This document shows, one piece after another, positions 34,230 to 45,233 of a stretch of 64,000 bases of DNA. Numbering within the stretch: position 1 is the stretch's first letter; each line of letters opens with the position of its first letter. The stretch comes from Astrocystis sublimbata (taxonomy: Eukaryota; Ascomycota; Sordariomycetes; Xylariales; Xylariaceae), in assembly GCA_022453515.1 (NCBI GenBank), contig JAJNNY010000059.1, forward strand, positions 156,281 to 220,280, read 5' to 3'. Both the position numbers and the translations under genes were made by a program. The notes under the pieces are model-generated. The model did no database searches. It was not told the origin of the DNA and was given only the letters and a program-made list of their open reading frames with translations.

Positions 34230-34470
34230 CACGATACTGTGTCGGAACACATCCTTCGCACCTCATTTTTCAAAACTCCCTCCTCTCCTTATTTTTCTCC
34301 CTCGTGTACAAACAACACCAGTTTTTCTTCCTTCAATACTCTGTCAGAATTGTTCCTTCGCACCTCAGTTTTTGACCCTTCCTTCTCCTTGCTTTCCTCA
34401 CTCGTGTACAAACAACACCAATTTTTCAACCCTTCTCAATATTCTGGGGAAACTGAACCATCCCTTCGTG
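34230..34470. repeat. Imperfect tandem duplication, unit about 100 bases
   Basis: Two pyrimidine-rich copies and a partial third. The sequence CTCGTGTACAAACAACACCA occurs at 34301 and again at 34401, and CCTTCGCACCTCA occurs at 34252 and 34353. The copies are about 80 percent alike by eye. A weaker third start (ATTCTGGGGAAACTGAACC) is at about 34440. Lies between the ZIP gene and the deaminase-like gene, near the latter's 3' end. Confidence 0.7.
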
Positions 34471-34626
34471 TGCTGTGAAATTGGGCGATCGGGCCATGCA
34501 ATATGTAAAAGCGTGATGATGAAGCCAGAAAAGCGTTTTCCATACATTTCCTCTCGGACTCGTGCCATAACAAACTTTTCATCTCATCTTTGACTTCGAT
34601 AACAGTCTAGCAAAGCTGTCCCGCAA

Positions 34627-37017
34627 TTAATCGTACTGGAATCTTCCCAGCTCGGTGCCGAGAATCGCATAGCGGCTTCGAAAAATAGACTCGTCTCTAT
34701 TCTCTGGCGCATCGTGTCGAAAGCGCTCAAGCACCGGGTTTGCGAAATGCGCTGACCTGTGCAGGGGCCTGTTGGAAGTTGGCGAGGAGACGGATCTGTA
34801 GTTACGGGCGCGGCGGGTGGGGTTTTGGATCTTGTCCCACGGCCGTTCGACTACTTCAAAACCCGATCGCTCTCGGATGGTGTCGTATGCGGCACGGGCG
34901 AAGATGTTGCCGCTCGAGTAAGCTGTGTTTGTGGTCGTGGTCGGCTCAGGCTCGACTGTGGGGATGGGAGGCGTGGGACAGGCGTCCTCGACCTTGAGGG
35001 GGTCTTCGTGGCTTGCGCCTTTGATGTCTTTGGAGCTCATCACTGTAGATCTGGGTGTTAGTGCCTGAATTGCGTTGGGGAGGCGCTGTGGTTTGGTGTG
35101 ATTCGTGAGAACATGATAGATTAGGTTACTTACTGATGCCGTCTCCGACGTCTTCCCAGTCAGAGTCGTCTTCGATCTCAACCTCAGCAGGACAGTAATC
35201 AATCTCGGCAGGATAGTATTCAATTTGAAAACCATTCTCGTCCACAGCGGGATGGTACTGAATCTCAAACCCGCTCTCGTCCACAGCAGGATGGTACTGA
35301 ATCTCAGGACCATTGTCACTTTGGTGGCTGTTCTCAGTCTCAATACTTTTTTCAGTCACACGACCGTTCTCAGTGTCCAGGCCGTTCTCAGTCCCAGAAT
35401 TGTCCTCGGTATCAGAGTCGTCCTCAATGTGGATGGCGGGAGAACTTTTTGATTTTTTGTTGTACTATAAAACCAGAGGTTAGTAACTATCATAATGAAG
35501 GGACACTTCATGACTCGGAGGTTTGCAAGTATTATCTCAGAGATATCAGAGATGCCCGCTAGGTCAGCTTCTGCCTCCAAGACCTGCCAGAGAGAGAAAG
35601 GGATAATGAACTGCAGTAGTAACATACGCCGGGGAACTCGAAGACCGGGGTCTTCCGTTTATATGAAGACAACAGCTTCTCAGGATTCTCGGGTGTCCAT
35701 TGGGTAGCCTTGGGTTTACCCCAAGAAGAAGCTGGGCGTCTTGGTCGCTGAGACTGCGCTGGTGTTGCGGGGATTTCGACGATGTTGTCTGCAGGTACTG
35801 GTGGACATTCCTGTGGCTTCTCAATAGGACTCTGATCCGGCCCTTCGTCCACATAGTCCTCGTTCTCAGAATCCACAAACACTTCACCCACCTTAACAGC
35901 TAGAGTCAGTAATTGTGTCGGAAAGTAAGGAAATTGCTCATGAAACAGGGTTTGCAGGTGTCTTAGCAGTACAGGCAGACACTCTGCCCCCAAGACTTGC
36001 CAGAGACGGGAATACTTGGCTCTGGGGAATACGTACCACATCCAATCTTCTCTGCCCGTCAATCCGGACCTGGATCGGCCCAACGCCGCGAGAACCAAAT
36101 ACGACAAAGATCATCCTGGTATACTCTGACAGCCGGTTGAGGAACTGCAGGCAAGTGGGACAGGGTTCCGAATCGATTGTGATAAACACGGTCCTTCTAT
36201 CACCTAGGCTCTTGTCTCGCAACCGTCGCAGCTGCTTGGCGAGGAACTGGTCGGGTTTATCAATGAGATCAATGTCTTCTCGCAGGAGATGAAGCAGCAT
36301 CCACTACCAATCATCACAGGGGACTGTTAGGGCAGTGTCATACAGCTGCTAGAAGAGTTGGGGTTGAAACTTACCGAAGCAAGCAAAACTTCGACATGGC
36401 CTACTCGGCAGGAACGTAACGTTAGCGACCTAGGTACCTACCATAACCTAATTTTGTAACGGGGAAAAGAGAGTTGAATGAGACTTACCCGCATGAGCTC
36501 GGCCTCGGTGCTCCTCCGCAACAGGCATGCCTGCTGCATCGCGGATGGTCTTTCGGAACCGGAACCGAATTTGGCGTGCGATGTGGTCTAATCAAATGAT
36601 GAGATTCAGTCCAGTTCTAGGTTTGCGTAACCCGGCTTTATGATACTCACGCACTGTTCGAGCATCTAAATTAGCTATCGGTCTTCGAGCAAAAGTGTTA
36701 TGGTATACATAGTTTTGAACCTGATGAGGAAACTTACGCGCAATGTAATTCCACTTATTGGTGTCTAAACACTTCTCCTCGCGGTTGGGGCGGGTAGTGT
36801 AACCGCTGTGGGCTGACATGAGGATGGCACCATTGTTCCTCGTCGTCATCGTTCCAATCGTCTTCGACTTGTCGAGTCTCATAGCCGTATCGACCTCTTG
36901 CACTTTGATGAACACCTCGATCTTGGTGCCTCGCTTAGCAATGTAGTGGTCGAAGAGCCCGAGGTCGCCTCCGCCTCCGGCTGCGGAGGTAGTGGCTGCT
37001 GTACTTGCGCCCGTCAT
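34627..37017 (-). CDS. Zinc-deaminase-like protein with acidic repeat tail
   Basis: Eight exons on the minus strand: 37017-36738, 36665-36651, 36587-36489, 36400-36375, 36303-36037, 35891-35628, 35464-35134, 35042-34627; all junctions keep frame, giving 565 residues. The spliced N-terminal half has the two zinc-site signatures of the cytidine deaminase-like fold: GHVEVLLAS (His133, Glu135) and ITIDSEPCPTCLQFL (Cys188, Cys191), separated by about 50 residues with a helix between, which is the right order and spacing. The strand after it (YTRMIFVVFGSR) also fits. The C-terminal half is disordered and acidic, with tandem 13-residue units (EIQYHPAVDESGF, then EIQYHPAVDENGF, then a diverged third) at about residues 371-415, then a Ser/Thr/Pro/Arg tail. 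I cannot name the family or the substrate (nucleoside, nucleotide or nucleic acid). Could be mis-assigned if the HVE exon is wrong, but it is flanked by consensus GTAAGT donors. Confidence 0.75.
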
Positions 37018-38644
37018 GGTCTTGGAGATAGCTTCGATCGAACGTGGAAGTGTTGAGGTCCCTGCTGTTTGAGAATTAGACAGGGCGATCTTTGGTCTTG
37101 GTGGGTGAGCTGCGGTCCTTTGGGATGAAGTGTGGCACGATGTAAAGCTGTATGATGGCGGGGAAGGCAGGTGCTAGTGAGAAATACACTGATCCAAGGT
37201 TGAGAGACGGACTGGGTTGGGTGTGAAGAGTGGCAAGGTGCAGATGATAGTGAAGGGTGTCGATTGGAGAAAGGGTATGGAAGGGTTCGACTTACCTCTG
37301 TCTGTACCTACCGAGAATGGCGATCAAGCACGAGGAGGAGGCCTCCGGCGTTGGGGACGGGCTGTATATTGATGCCTGGAGACAGCAAATATATAGAAGT
37401 TGCAGGTGCTTAATTGGGACAGGAAGACCCAAGGTTCTTATTAAAAACCGAACATAATGTTTATTATCTTATTACTATCTAATTCTATAGCAATTACTTA
37501 CCTCGTTGTATCGTAATTATTCCTTAATTATATTATGATTATTTGAATATATTTTATTATTATTTTGTGGTTATTCTACGATTAAGGGAATATGTATTAA
37601 TATTATATGCTAGCGGGAACTTTAACGCAGCTCGTTTCCATACAAATGAGTGCGGAGCAGAGTGCGTGAACAGAGTGTGGGCTTGTCTACACGGCTATCA
37701 AGAGGCCATGATTTCTAGATACCTGGAACGCAAGCAGAGGGGGTAGGTATACTTCTGTTCAAACTCATTTGACTGCAGCTATCTTCCGAATGCTCTCAAG
37801 GCACCTGTCCTGGTCTGCAAGTTTTTGGGAACCTCGGAACAGTTTATGTGCATTGGTAATGCCTGCCTGACCTTCGCTACAACGTTTGTTCGGCCCAGTC
37901 GGGCGTAGAAATCTTTTTTTGCTTCGACAAAATACCTCGAACGATGCTCCAGGATATGATGCTACTAGGTTATAATAAATGTTCGCACCGATGCGAGTTT
38001 AGTGAAATACGGGAGAACTAGCGAGACACGATGAAAGGTCATAACATCAGAAACACAGGTGTTTCTGCAGAACTATCGAGGGAATCGACGTAGACAAGTC
38101 GAAGAAGTACGCATTTAGGTTAGGGAGAAGGATGCCAACAAGCTGTGTACTCGTCATCTGAATTATAATGAAGTGTTTTCGTACACGTATTTGACAGAGG
38201 TCTCATGATAAACCAAGCAAAGCAGGACACGAGACGAGCTGATCATCTTGAATTGAGCGGCTATCTAGAGTATGTATGATATGCGTCAACTATGGAGCTC
38301 GAGGCCTTATGTGATTTTATGCTTAATGCCACACATCTATACCCACCTCCAGGGCTGCTGATACAAGTACTGCTTTGATGCAGAGAGTCTTTAGTAATGT
38401 ACGTTCAGCTGGCAACGGTTACTTCCTAAAAAGCAATTGGTTTGATACGACGTCTGAGGTGGGTAGGCGTCTGTTAGTCTACGGAGGCAGTGACTTGCGA
38501 CCGCTCCGACTCGTTCCCGCATACGGCCCCGGCTTCTCGAAAGGGTAGAAGTCGTCGAGCATCTCGTCGAGCACCTTTCTGGTGGCGCATTTGGCCAATG
38601 TGATGAAACTTGAGCTAGACCCATAGGGTCGGCCGACTGGCAGC
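37018..38644. other. Intergenic with an AT-rich islet
   Basis: Upstream of the deaminase-like gene and downstream of LSM3. Bases about 37437-37620 are roughly 80 percent A+T with many TA steps, unlike the flanks; this could be a remnant of a repeat altered by RIP. No gene recognised. Confidence 0.45.
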
Positions 38645-39120
38645 TCATGACGAGTTCTGGGGAGAGACCAAGACGACACTATCGCCTGCGGAGGGAAGTT
38701 AGTCACCATGAGTCCCTAATAACAACCCAGGGAGATGGATTGCGTGAGCCTACCTCGGACAAACAACATCTCGGACTTTTTTGTAATGGTCTGTTGAGAA
38801 TGTTAGCAAATGCAGCGAGCGCGTTGAAGAGGAGTTGAGAATGTGTACCTTGATATCCTCTTCCTCCTCATCCTCGTCGACAACGTAGATGGTTTCCACA
38901 ACGTCGCCCAGCACGAGATTCATATGACTATCATATGCCTGAGAACAGATCAGCTAGGACCCACGAAGCCATGCGAAGGGGCGGGCGAGCGCACATATAA
39001 TCGACCTTTCAATTCGCGATCGCCACGCAGCTTCACAAAGACGACCTCGTCGAGCAGGAGACGCACGAGGTCGAGAGGCTCGGATACAGAGCCAGCCGGG
39101 CCCTCGTCCACGTCGGCCAT
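38645..39120 (-). CDS. LSM3: U6 snRNA-associated Sm-like protein LSm3
   Basis: Member of the LSm2-8 ring on U6 snRNA (splicing) and the LSm1-7 ring (mRNA decay). Four exons (39120-38995, 38938-38849, 38790-38754, 38685-38645) give 97 residues, the normal length. Sm motif 1 is [23 protein letters not shown] and motif 2 is [14 protein letters not shown], with the conserved RGD-S-V; an acidic stretch (DEDEEEDI) lies between, typical of LSm3. Introns are 56, 58 and 68 bases; the first donor (GTGCGC) is unusual but its branch (GCTGATC) and CTCAG acceptor are acceptable and the protein is complete. Confidence 0.95.
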
Positions 39121-39896
39121 GACGCAAGACCAGCGCTGGGATGGATGGAACGAGCTTGGGCTGTGAGAGAGGCTGCGTCGCTTGAGTCGGGGTGTTTCTT
39201 CCGTCGGGTGCGGCGATGGCAGATCGGAGTGTCTTCCTCAATGGGTCATGGGTCATGGGCCATGGGCTTGCTCAATCGAGTCCGTTTTCCTTGTTGGCTT
39301 GGCGTCGAGTGAGCATGCCTACGGGCTTGGTACTTAGGGAGCTGAGGCTGATTGATTGATGGCTTCTGCAAGTGTGGCTTGCGAATTGATAGAGGGGAGA
39401 AAGCTCTGACCACGCGGCGCTAGAGATCACTGATAGGCCTACCCCAGTCGTGGGCCAGAAAGGTCTACCTAAAGTACCTGGGGCCTGCTTCGGTTAGTGC
39501 CAGTGAGGTACATAGTGTGCCCAGGTGGAGCATTACCCCGGACCCATCTCGCTTCAGGCTTCCCCACTAAGGTACTAGATCCCCCTAGTGTTCCCGCATG
39601 CCGCAGAGGTACCTGGGAAGCCTGGAGTTCTTCCACTTGAACGTCAACTGTCTCGTCTGGTGGTTCATTCAGCATGTAGGCGAGCATGTAGACCCGGGTC
39701 TGACGGGTACAGGCACCCGTCCCCGAGCTCCATGTCTCGGTCAACCAGCCTTTGTACAACCGGCATGTCTGTTATTACCATTCCGACCAATCGTCCCAAT
39801 CCTCGGCACGTTGCTGCTATCTGTCTGTTACTTTACCGCAGATGACCACGGCGATGGAACCTATGAAGAAGTAACACCCTAGGAGGCCCTTTCACT
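39121..39896. other. Divergent intergenic region
   Basis: Shared upstream region of LSM3 (left) and the mitochondrial ATPase-expression gene (right). No element recognised. Confidence 0.4.
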
Positions 39897-42080
39897 ATGT
39901 TTACGGGTGTTGTGAGAACCCAAGCTTGCGGTTCTCGTCTTCTGTCTTGGCGAGCTCCTCATCCTCATCCTCAACCTCAACCTCAGAGCCTGCCCTTGAA
40001 CATCCTGACCCTACGACTGCGTCGATACTTGCATAGTCGGCCCCCGGCTCCTCCCCCGCAACATATGCCGACACGTGATTCCATTGAACACGATGCTGTT
40101 GCGCTTGTACAAGACCTCCTCGCACGCTTCGGTGCAAATGACACGCGCAGGAATGAGCCCCTCAACCAGTCTGATGCCTCTAATGGGTCTTTCAGCGTCA
40201 ACTCCACGCTGAACTTGCAAGACACCCGCTTGTCGGAGCCCCAAGTGGCGGATCCATTCGCAGAGGCTGTGAGGGCCATGCGTCACGGAGACACCCAAAT
40301 GCTCCTGTTCCATCTGCGAGCGATCAAGACAATGACTGCATGGGACATAAACGACGCTGTCGTGAAACTCCCCAGGACCACATTTACCGAGTTCTTCCGT
40401 GCCCTTGATCCCTTGCGTGTGGCGCGGGATTACGATCAAGACCAGCCACAACCTACACCTACGGGTATGTTCAAGCTGCTGGATATGGAATCGAGTATGG
40501 ACTCGTGGGGGGTGCGGAGGCTGTATATAGCACTGCTGCGGCGCCTCCTTCCCCTGATGAAGGTGCTGACTGATGCTGGCCACATCCTGCACAAAGACGA
40601 GTACGTCGCGCTGTTCCGATCTGCTGGTGCTTGTTCAGACATTGAGGGCGCAAAATTCCTCTGGAACCACTACTCCATTCATTCCGTCCAGTGGCGCAAT
40701 AATGAGGTTTTCGCCGAGTTTCTGAAGGCACGCTTCTTGACTGAGTCAATGTACTGGAACTACTCGAAACAAGATAGACTGGTTAGTCCGCGAAACCTTC
40801 ACAGGTCACGTTTGCTGCTGAAGAGGGCGACAGTTGGACGACTAGATCAACTGCGATATAGATTGGCCGTGAGGAAGGGTCGCCGCAGCCTAAATAAAGA
40901 GGCAAAGCACATGGAGGAGCTGTCAAGAAAACTCCGACACCCACAAACGGCAATGAAAGTGTACTGGTCACTTGCGAGGAATAGGAGCTTCCGCTTAGAA
41001 GAGGATATCGTATGCACGATGATGGTTGCTCTGGGCCGCAGCGGTGCCATTCGCTTCATTGGCGCCAATATCTTGGATCGCCTGTTCGATATTCCCACGC
41101 CGCACGCCGTGCCCCTCCAAACTATAGATGAATGGGCCGAGGAACTCGAGGCCCGCTCTGAGGACCCTAAACCTCGGATAAACCCTACCGTCCGCCTCAT
41201 GCGGGCTGTCGTGGAAGCATACGGCTCCAACGCAGAAATTGCCACCGCTGCCCAACTCATCGAGCATATAAACAGAGTGTATAAGGTGCCAATACCCCAC
41301 GATGTCTGGCAAGACCTGATGGAGTGGACGCTGATTATGAGCGCGCCGCCGGTATCGACCGCTTATGAAATCGCCGGGCTGTATTCGAAGATCCCGACCC
41401 CCCAGGCTGTGGAGGCCATCTGGGATGGTATGACATCCCCCCCGTACAACCAGCTGCCTACCTTTAAGCACTTGAATGTGCTTATCCGAAGTCTCGTGGG
41501 CCCAGGCAATCTCACTAAAAGCACTTTAACAAACATAATAACATACATGAGACATGGCAAGGCATTGTATGATGTGCAATGCCGCGTACATGAGGCGGCA
41601 GCGCTCGAATTTACACGTCATCAGCGAGATGTCGTCCATCACCATCCCGTGAGACTCGGCTTTCAACGCGAGCGATTCAAGAAGCAGCGCATGTGGTTTG
41701 ACATCCACACCTGGTGCCGCTCGCTTCTCAAACGCTTCCCTTACTCGGACGACAGCCCGTTCCCTCACCCGCTCTTGCCGGCTTTCGTCCAAGAGTTCCG
41801 GCCCTTCCTCAGTAACCCGATCAGTTACGAGACACCGACGGGTCATGTCGAGATGGAGGACCCAGCTGTAGAGTCATTCAAAATCAGGACCAAAAAACTC
41901 GTAGTTTTGCGTATTCCAATGCGAAACAAAAGGAAGCTCTGGAGAACCAGGCTCGTGCATAGCTGGGATAAACATTACCAGTCTAGCCATTCGCTCGCCA
42001 TGATTGACGACACCAAGGCCAAGGACCCCATGAACCTCCTGGCGCCACAGCCCGACGTGTTCATTCATCCCAAATACTAA
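39897..42080 (+). CDS. Mitochondrial ATPase-expression factor, ATP13/Aep2-like, helical repeat protein
   Basis: Single exon, 727 residues. The N-terminus is Arg- and Ser-rich without acids for the first 50 residues (ends LRRYLHSRPPAPPP), a likely mitochondrial presequence. The body is alpha-helical with degenerate repeat pairs of the PPR/helical type (LHKDEYVALFRSAGACSDIE, followed by the AKFLWNHY helix; VRLMRAVVEAYGSN; THHIRYLAMFRYV-like turns are not exact). In fungi the family with this segment is described as mitochondrial ATPase expression, acting on stability or translation of the mitochondrial ATP9 mRNA. Family assignment is from the repeat region and presequence and is moderately sure. 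The C-terminus is basic. It has no introns, unusual for its length here. Confidence 0.6.
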   Translation: MFTGVVRTQACGSRLLSWRAPHPHPQPQPQSLPLNILTLRLRRYLHSRPPAPPPQHMPTRDSIEHDAVALVQDLLARFGANDTRRNEPLNQSDASNGSFSVNSTLNLQDTRLSEPQVADPFAEAVRAMRHGDTQMLLFHLRAIKTMTAWDINDAVVKLPRTTFTEFFRALDPLRVARDYDQDQPQPTPTGMFKLLDMESSMDSWGVRRLYIALLRRLLPLMKVLTDAGHILHKDEYVALFRSAGACSDIEGAKFLWNHYSIHSVQWRNNEVFAEFLKARFLTESMYWNYSKQDRLVSPRNLHRSRLLLKRATVGRLDQLRYRLAVRKGRRSLNKEAKHMEELSRKLRHPQTAMKVYWSLARNRSFRLEEDIVCTMMVALGRSGAIRFIGANILDRLFDIPTPHAVPLQTIDEWAEELEARSEDPKPRINPTVRLMRAVVEAYGSNAEIATAAQLIEHINRVYKVPIPHDVWQDLMEWTLIMSAPPVSTAYEIAGLYSKIPTPQAVEAIWDGMTSPPYNQLPTFKHLNVLIRSLVGPGNLTKSTLTNIITYMRHGKALYDVQCRVHEAAALEFTRHQRDVVHHHPVRLGFQRERFKKQRMWFDIHTWCRSLLKRFPYSDDSPFPHPLLPAFVQEFRPFLSNPISYETPTGHVEMEDPAVESFKIRTKKLVVLRIPMRNKRKLWRTRLVHSWDKHYQSSHSLAMIDDTKAKDPMNLLAPQPDVFIHPKY

Positions 42081-42593
42081 GCCGGATCTAGCTGACGGGG
42101 GTAGACATAGCGTTTAGCGTAGAGTGTCATGCGGAGAGCGAAGCGGCATGTTTTACTGTATCTTTTCAGCTATCGTTATAGAGGAGCAGAGATGATCTAC
42201 AAGACCGGGGTTGCATCAAGACCGGGGCCTGGTGGTTATAGTTGTACACGGTTTAGAAGCCGGACTTAGAACCCATATATACAAGATGTGTGTGGTGGCC
42301 CGATGCGTATCGCTATGCTTGACCAATGTGATGCCGTAGCCGTAAATGCTGGCGAGAATCCAAGTACCTACCTACCTGATGTATACCTGTGTTCGTCACA
42401 TGGGGGTTTGCGACTCCAATGCATCATGGAGGAGGAGGAGGAGGGGGGGGGGGGGGGGGGGAAGTGGCATTGTCCTCGCCATCTCCTCCATCTATATCCA
42501 CCTAACCACCCGTGAGGCATCTCGCGCTTCCTTCGGTCTTTCCTCTTGCACGTAATGCACCCATTTGCATACATGCGACACCGCTTTCAAAAA
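42081..42593. other. Intergenic with a poly-G tract
   Basis: Between convergent genes. A run of 19 G (42443-42461) follows GGA triplets and could form a G-quadruplex. Nothing else recognised. Confidence 0.5.
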
Positions 42594-43597
42594 TCACACC
42601 TTGACCTGCTCCAGCCGGAGGTCGTTGATGACCATGTAGCGGCTCAGCAGGATCCAGCCCCAGCGGAACCAGACCATCTGGCTCTGGTGGGCGTGGGTCA
42701 TGGCGCGGCGCGCGGCGCCGTAGCCCTCGCGGCCGCCACCCAGGAGCGTGCTCATGTGCACCAGAGTCCCCGGGTTGCCCCTGTCGCTGCTCTTGCGCTC
42801 GCCGCGGAACAGGGCCGCGAGCAGCGTCGTGGCCGCGTCGAAGATGCTGGTGTACTTCCGCCATATCCCCACGCTCGTCAGCGTGTACAGATCTACGGGC
42901 GCCGCCCACCCGGGCCGGCGGCCGCGTAATAAACTCCCTACGAAGGCTCGCGCGCCGTGGTAGAGGGATATGTGGTTCGGGTGCGACGAGACGCCCGTGC
43001 TGTCGAAGGTTATGAGGACGTCGATTGAGGCTGTGGGAAGGACTTGGACGCGCGAGGAGGGGGTGGTGGGGGCGTTTCCGGCGAAGTTCGGCGCGAAGGT
43101 GCTGCTTAGGGCTTTGGAGATGGCTTCGGGGTCCCAGGTCGTCGTCATCGAGTCGGGGAAGTCTCTGCGGGGGTGGACAAACGTTTCGATTAGCGATGGT
43201 TACACAGGTGGGCGTCGCATAGGTAACAGTTGGGCAGGCAGGTAGGTAGCGACACTACTCACGGGCTATCAACAACAAACACATCCTCCTCTTTTCTTAG
43301 CCCCAGCAGCATCGCGCTCTTGACCAGCTCGCGCCGGCGCGTCTCGCCCAGGCCGTCGGCGTCGCCCGTGCTCAGACACAGGATCTTCAGGTGGTTGCCG
43401 GACTCGGGGCGCGTCAGGGCCAGCACGGTGGGCGCGAAGAACATGGCCTCGTCGTCCGGGTGCGCGATCAGCAGGCATATCCGCTTGCCGGTGAGGGTGG
43501 GGAAGCGCGCCTTCATGCTGGACGCCGTGTAGGTGTATAGCAGGGGGAGCACGCCGAAGACTATCACGGGGACGCTGGAGAGGGTGGCGAGGTCCAT
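42594..43597 (-). CDS. GPI12: N-acetylglucosaminyl-phosphatidylinositol de-N-acetylase (PIG-L)
   Basis: Second enzyme of GPI-anchor synthesis, at the ER membrane. Exons 43597-43263 and 43164-42594 (98-base intron, donor GTGAGT, acceptor CCGCAG) give 301 residues. An N-terminal membrane segment (about residues 7-25) is followed by the catalytic zinc-binding motif IAHPDDEAMFF (HPDDE at 46-50), the CLSTGDADGLGETRRREL region, and the second zinc motif in GVSSHPNHISLYHG (HPNH, about 173-176). All ligands are intact. The C-terminus has a hydrophobic stretch before NDLRLEQVKV. Clear family member, essential in fungi. Confidence 0.95.
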
Positions 43598-44489
43598 TGG
43601 TAGAGCGCTTTTTCTTTTCTTTTGTGCCAGGGCCCTTTTTCAAAGCCTTTTCGCGAGAGAATTGGGGTTGGAATTCCGTGGGTAGCGATTATTTGTGTCG
43701 CGATGGAGTTTGTGGTGTTTGTTTATTGGAGATGCCCGTCACCGCTGAGACTACTGATGCATGGCGATAACGATTACAGCTTTGGATGGAATTTCGGGGA
43801 ATTGTGAAATGAGAGGAATGATAGGTCGATTCTCTTGTCTTTTCTTGACTGTCTAAGATCTAAATTGTTGCGATGAAAAAAGATGTTGCATCTTAGAGAC
43901 AACCAAATACTAGATAAATAAATGAATAGAGGGGTGATGCCGGCATTGATATGTACAATCGCCTTGGCTCTCCTAGTTCGATAAAGATATGTCCGATCCG
44001 AAATGGAGGCATGCATGTTGAAATGCCTGACCTGAGTATAAATATTGGGTGAGAGCCTGAGATACACCCATGATACCTATATATAGAAGACGATGGCATT
44101 CTGTTGTTTGATCGTAAAGTACAAACGACCATATTACGAGCTGAAATAGCAACTTAAATGTTTCTGAGGTACTTGTACTTCTCTTTAGCCAGTAGTGCAT
44201 ATGGTGTTAGAAGTACCGGTACTTGATCGGAGAATTAGGGGACACTATACCTGTATCTTGGCAAAGGGATGATCATGTACCTGAACGGCTTCAGGTACCA
44301 GCGGAAAGAGGCCCACAGTATTTCAAGCAGAGCTCCGTAATCATGCTGTCGTGTGTCCCCTGACAAGGAACTTTTCATTTTGATCTCAACAAATGTCAAG
44401 GAATTGCAGCAGTACACCCATTCACGAAGGCAACTTGAACCATTAGCCTGGCAACCTAGCGACTACTCCAGCTTAGTTAGTTGCCCAGC
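43598..44489. other. Divergent intergenic region
   Basis: Upstream of GPI12 (left) and of the membrane protein gene at 44490 (right). Nothing specific recognised. Confidence 0.4.
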
Positions 44490-45204
44490 ATGGTCAAAAC
44501 TCGAAAGGAAAGGAAGGCAGCTGAAGACATCAAGCTTGCTCAGCCCGACCGTTCCGCGCCCACCGAAGAGACATTGCTCAACCTGGCGCAAGAGCGCAAT
44601 CTCTTCGACCAGGCCGACCGACATCCCGCCAACCGACGGAAAGCAGGAGGCAGCAGAGACGACGACGATGCCGAGCTATCGCCCACCGCCGAAAGGTTCA
44701 TGGAGACTTTGCTCTGGACCGTGAGCTTGGCCATGCTGAACTTCACCTTCGACGTTCTCGTGCAACACCAGTATGCCATGGATGTATCGTGGCCCCAGAT
44801 CATATCACGCGCCCTAGTCGCCTTTTTTGGTACGGCAAGAATACCATGGATAGGAGATGTTACAGAAATAAAAATGGATGCTAACTATGGTGCTCTAAGT
44901 CTTCTTCGTTGTTTTCTACGTCCTCCACCCCCATGCCTCGTCGCCTATCCTGCTGCCCGGCCTCCCGCTCCGATACCAACACTACCTCCGTCAAGTCATA
45001 TTCTTCTCCATCAGCACCGCCGCCGGCTGTTACCTGATCGATGTATCCAACAACTACGGCTACTTGTACATAATGAAGCGGGCGCCGCCCCTGGGCTGTC
45101 TGTGGGTATGGTCTGTCATAGAGCTGGATCTTGCGCCCGCTGTTCTGTCTCTAGCTATCGCTGGCGGTTTCTTCTACCAAGGCGGGTACTCAATAAAAAC
45201 ATAA
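44490..45204 (+). CDS. Uncharacterised fungal four-pass membrane protein
   Basis: Exons 44490-44829 and 44900-45204 (70-base intron, donor GTACGG, branch GATGCTAAC, acceptor TCTAAG) give 214 residues. A basic, helical N-terminus (MVKTRKERKAAEDIKLAQPD) and an acidic linker with RDDDDAELSP precede hydrophobic segments: about residues 70-90, 102-125 (running through the splice junction into VFFVVFYVLHPH), 140-160 and 180-200 (LAPAVLSLAIAGGFFYQGGY). It resembles a fungal family of unknown function (possibly DUF7719); I assign no role. Its stop is 29 bases from the stop of the minus-strand gene to the right, so the two transcripts probably overlap. Confidence 0.65.
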
Positions 45205-45233
45205 AGCAGTTCTCCCGCTTTCGGTGTAATCAT

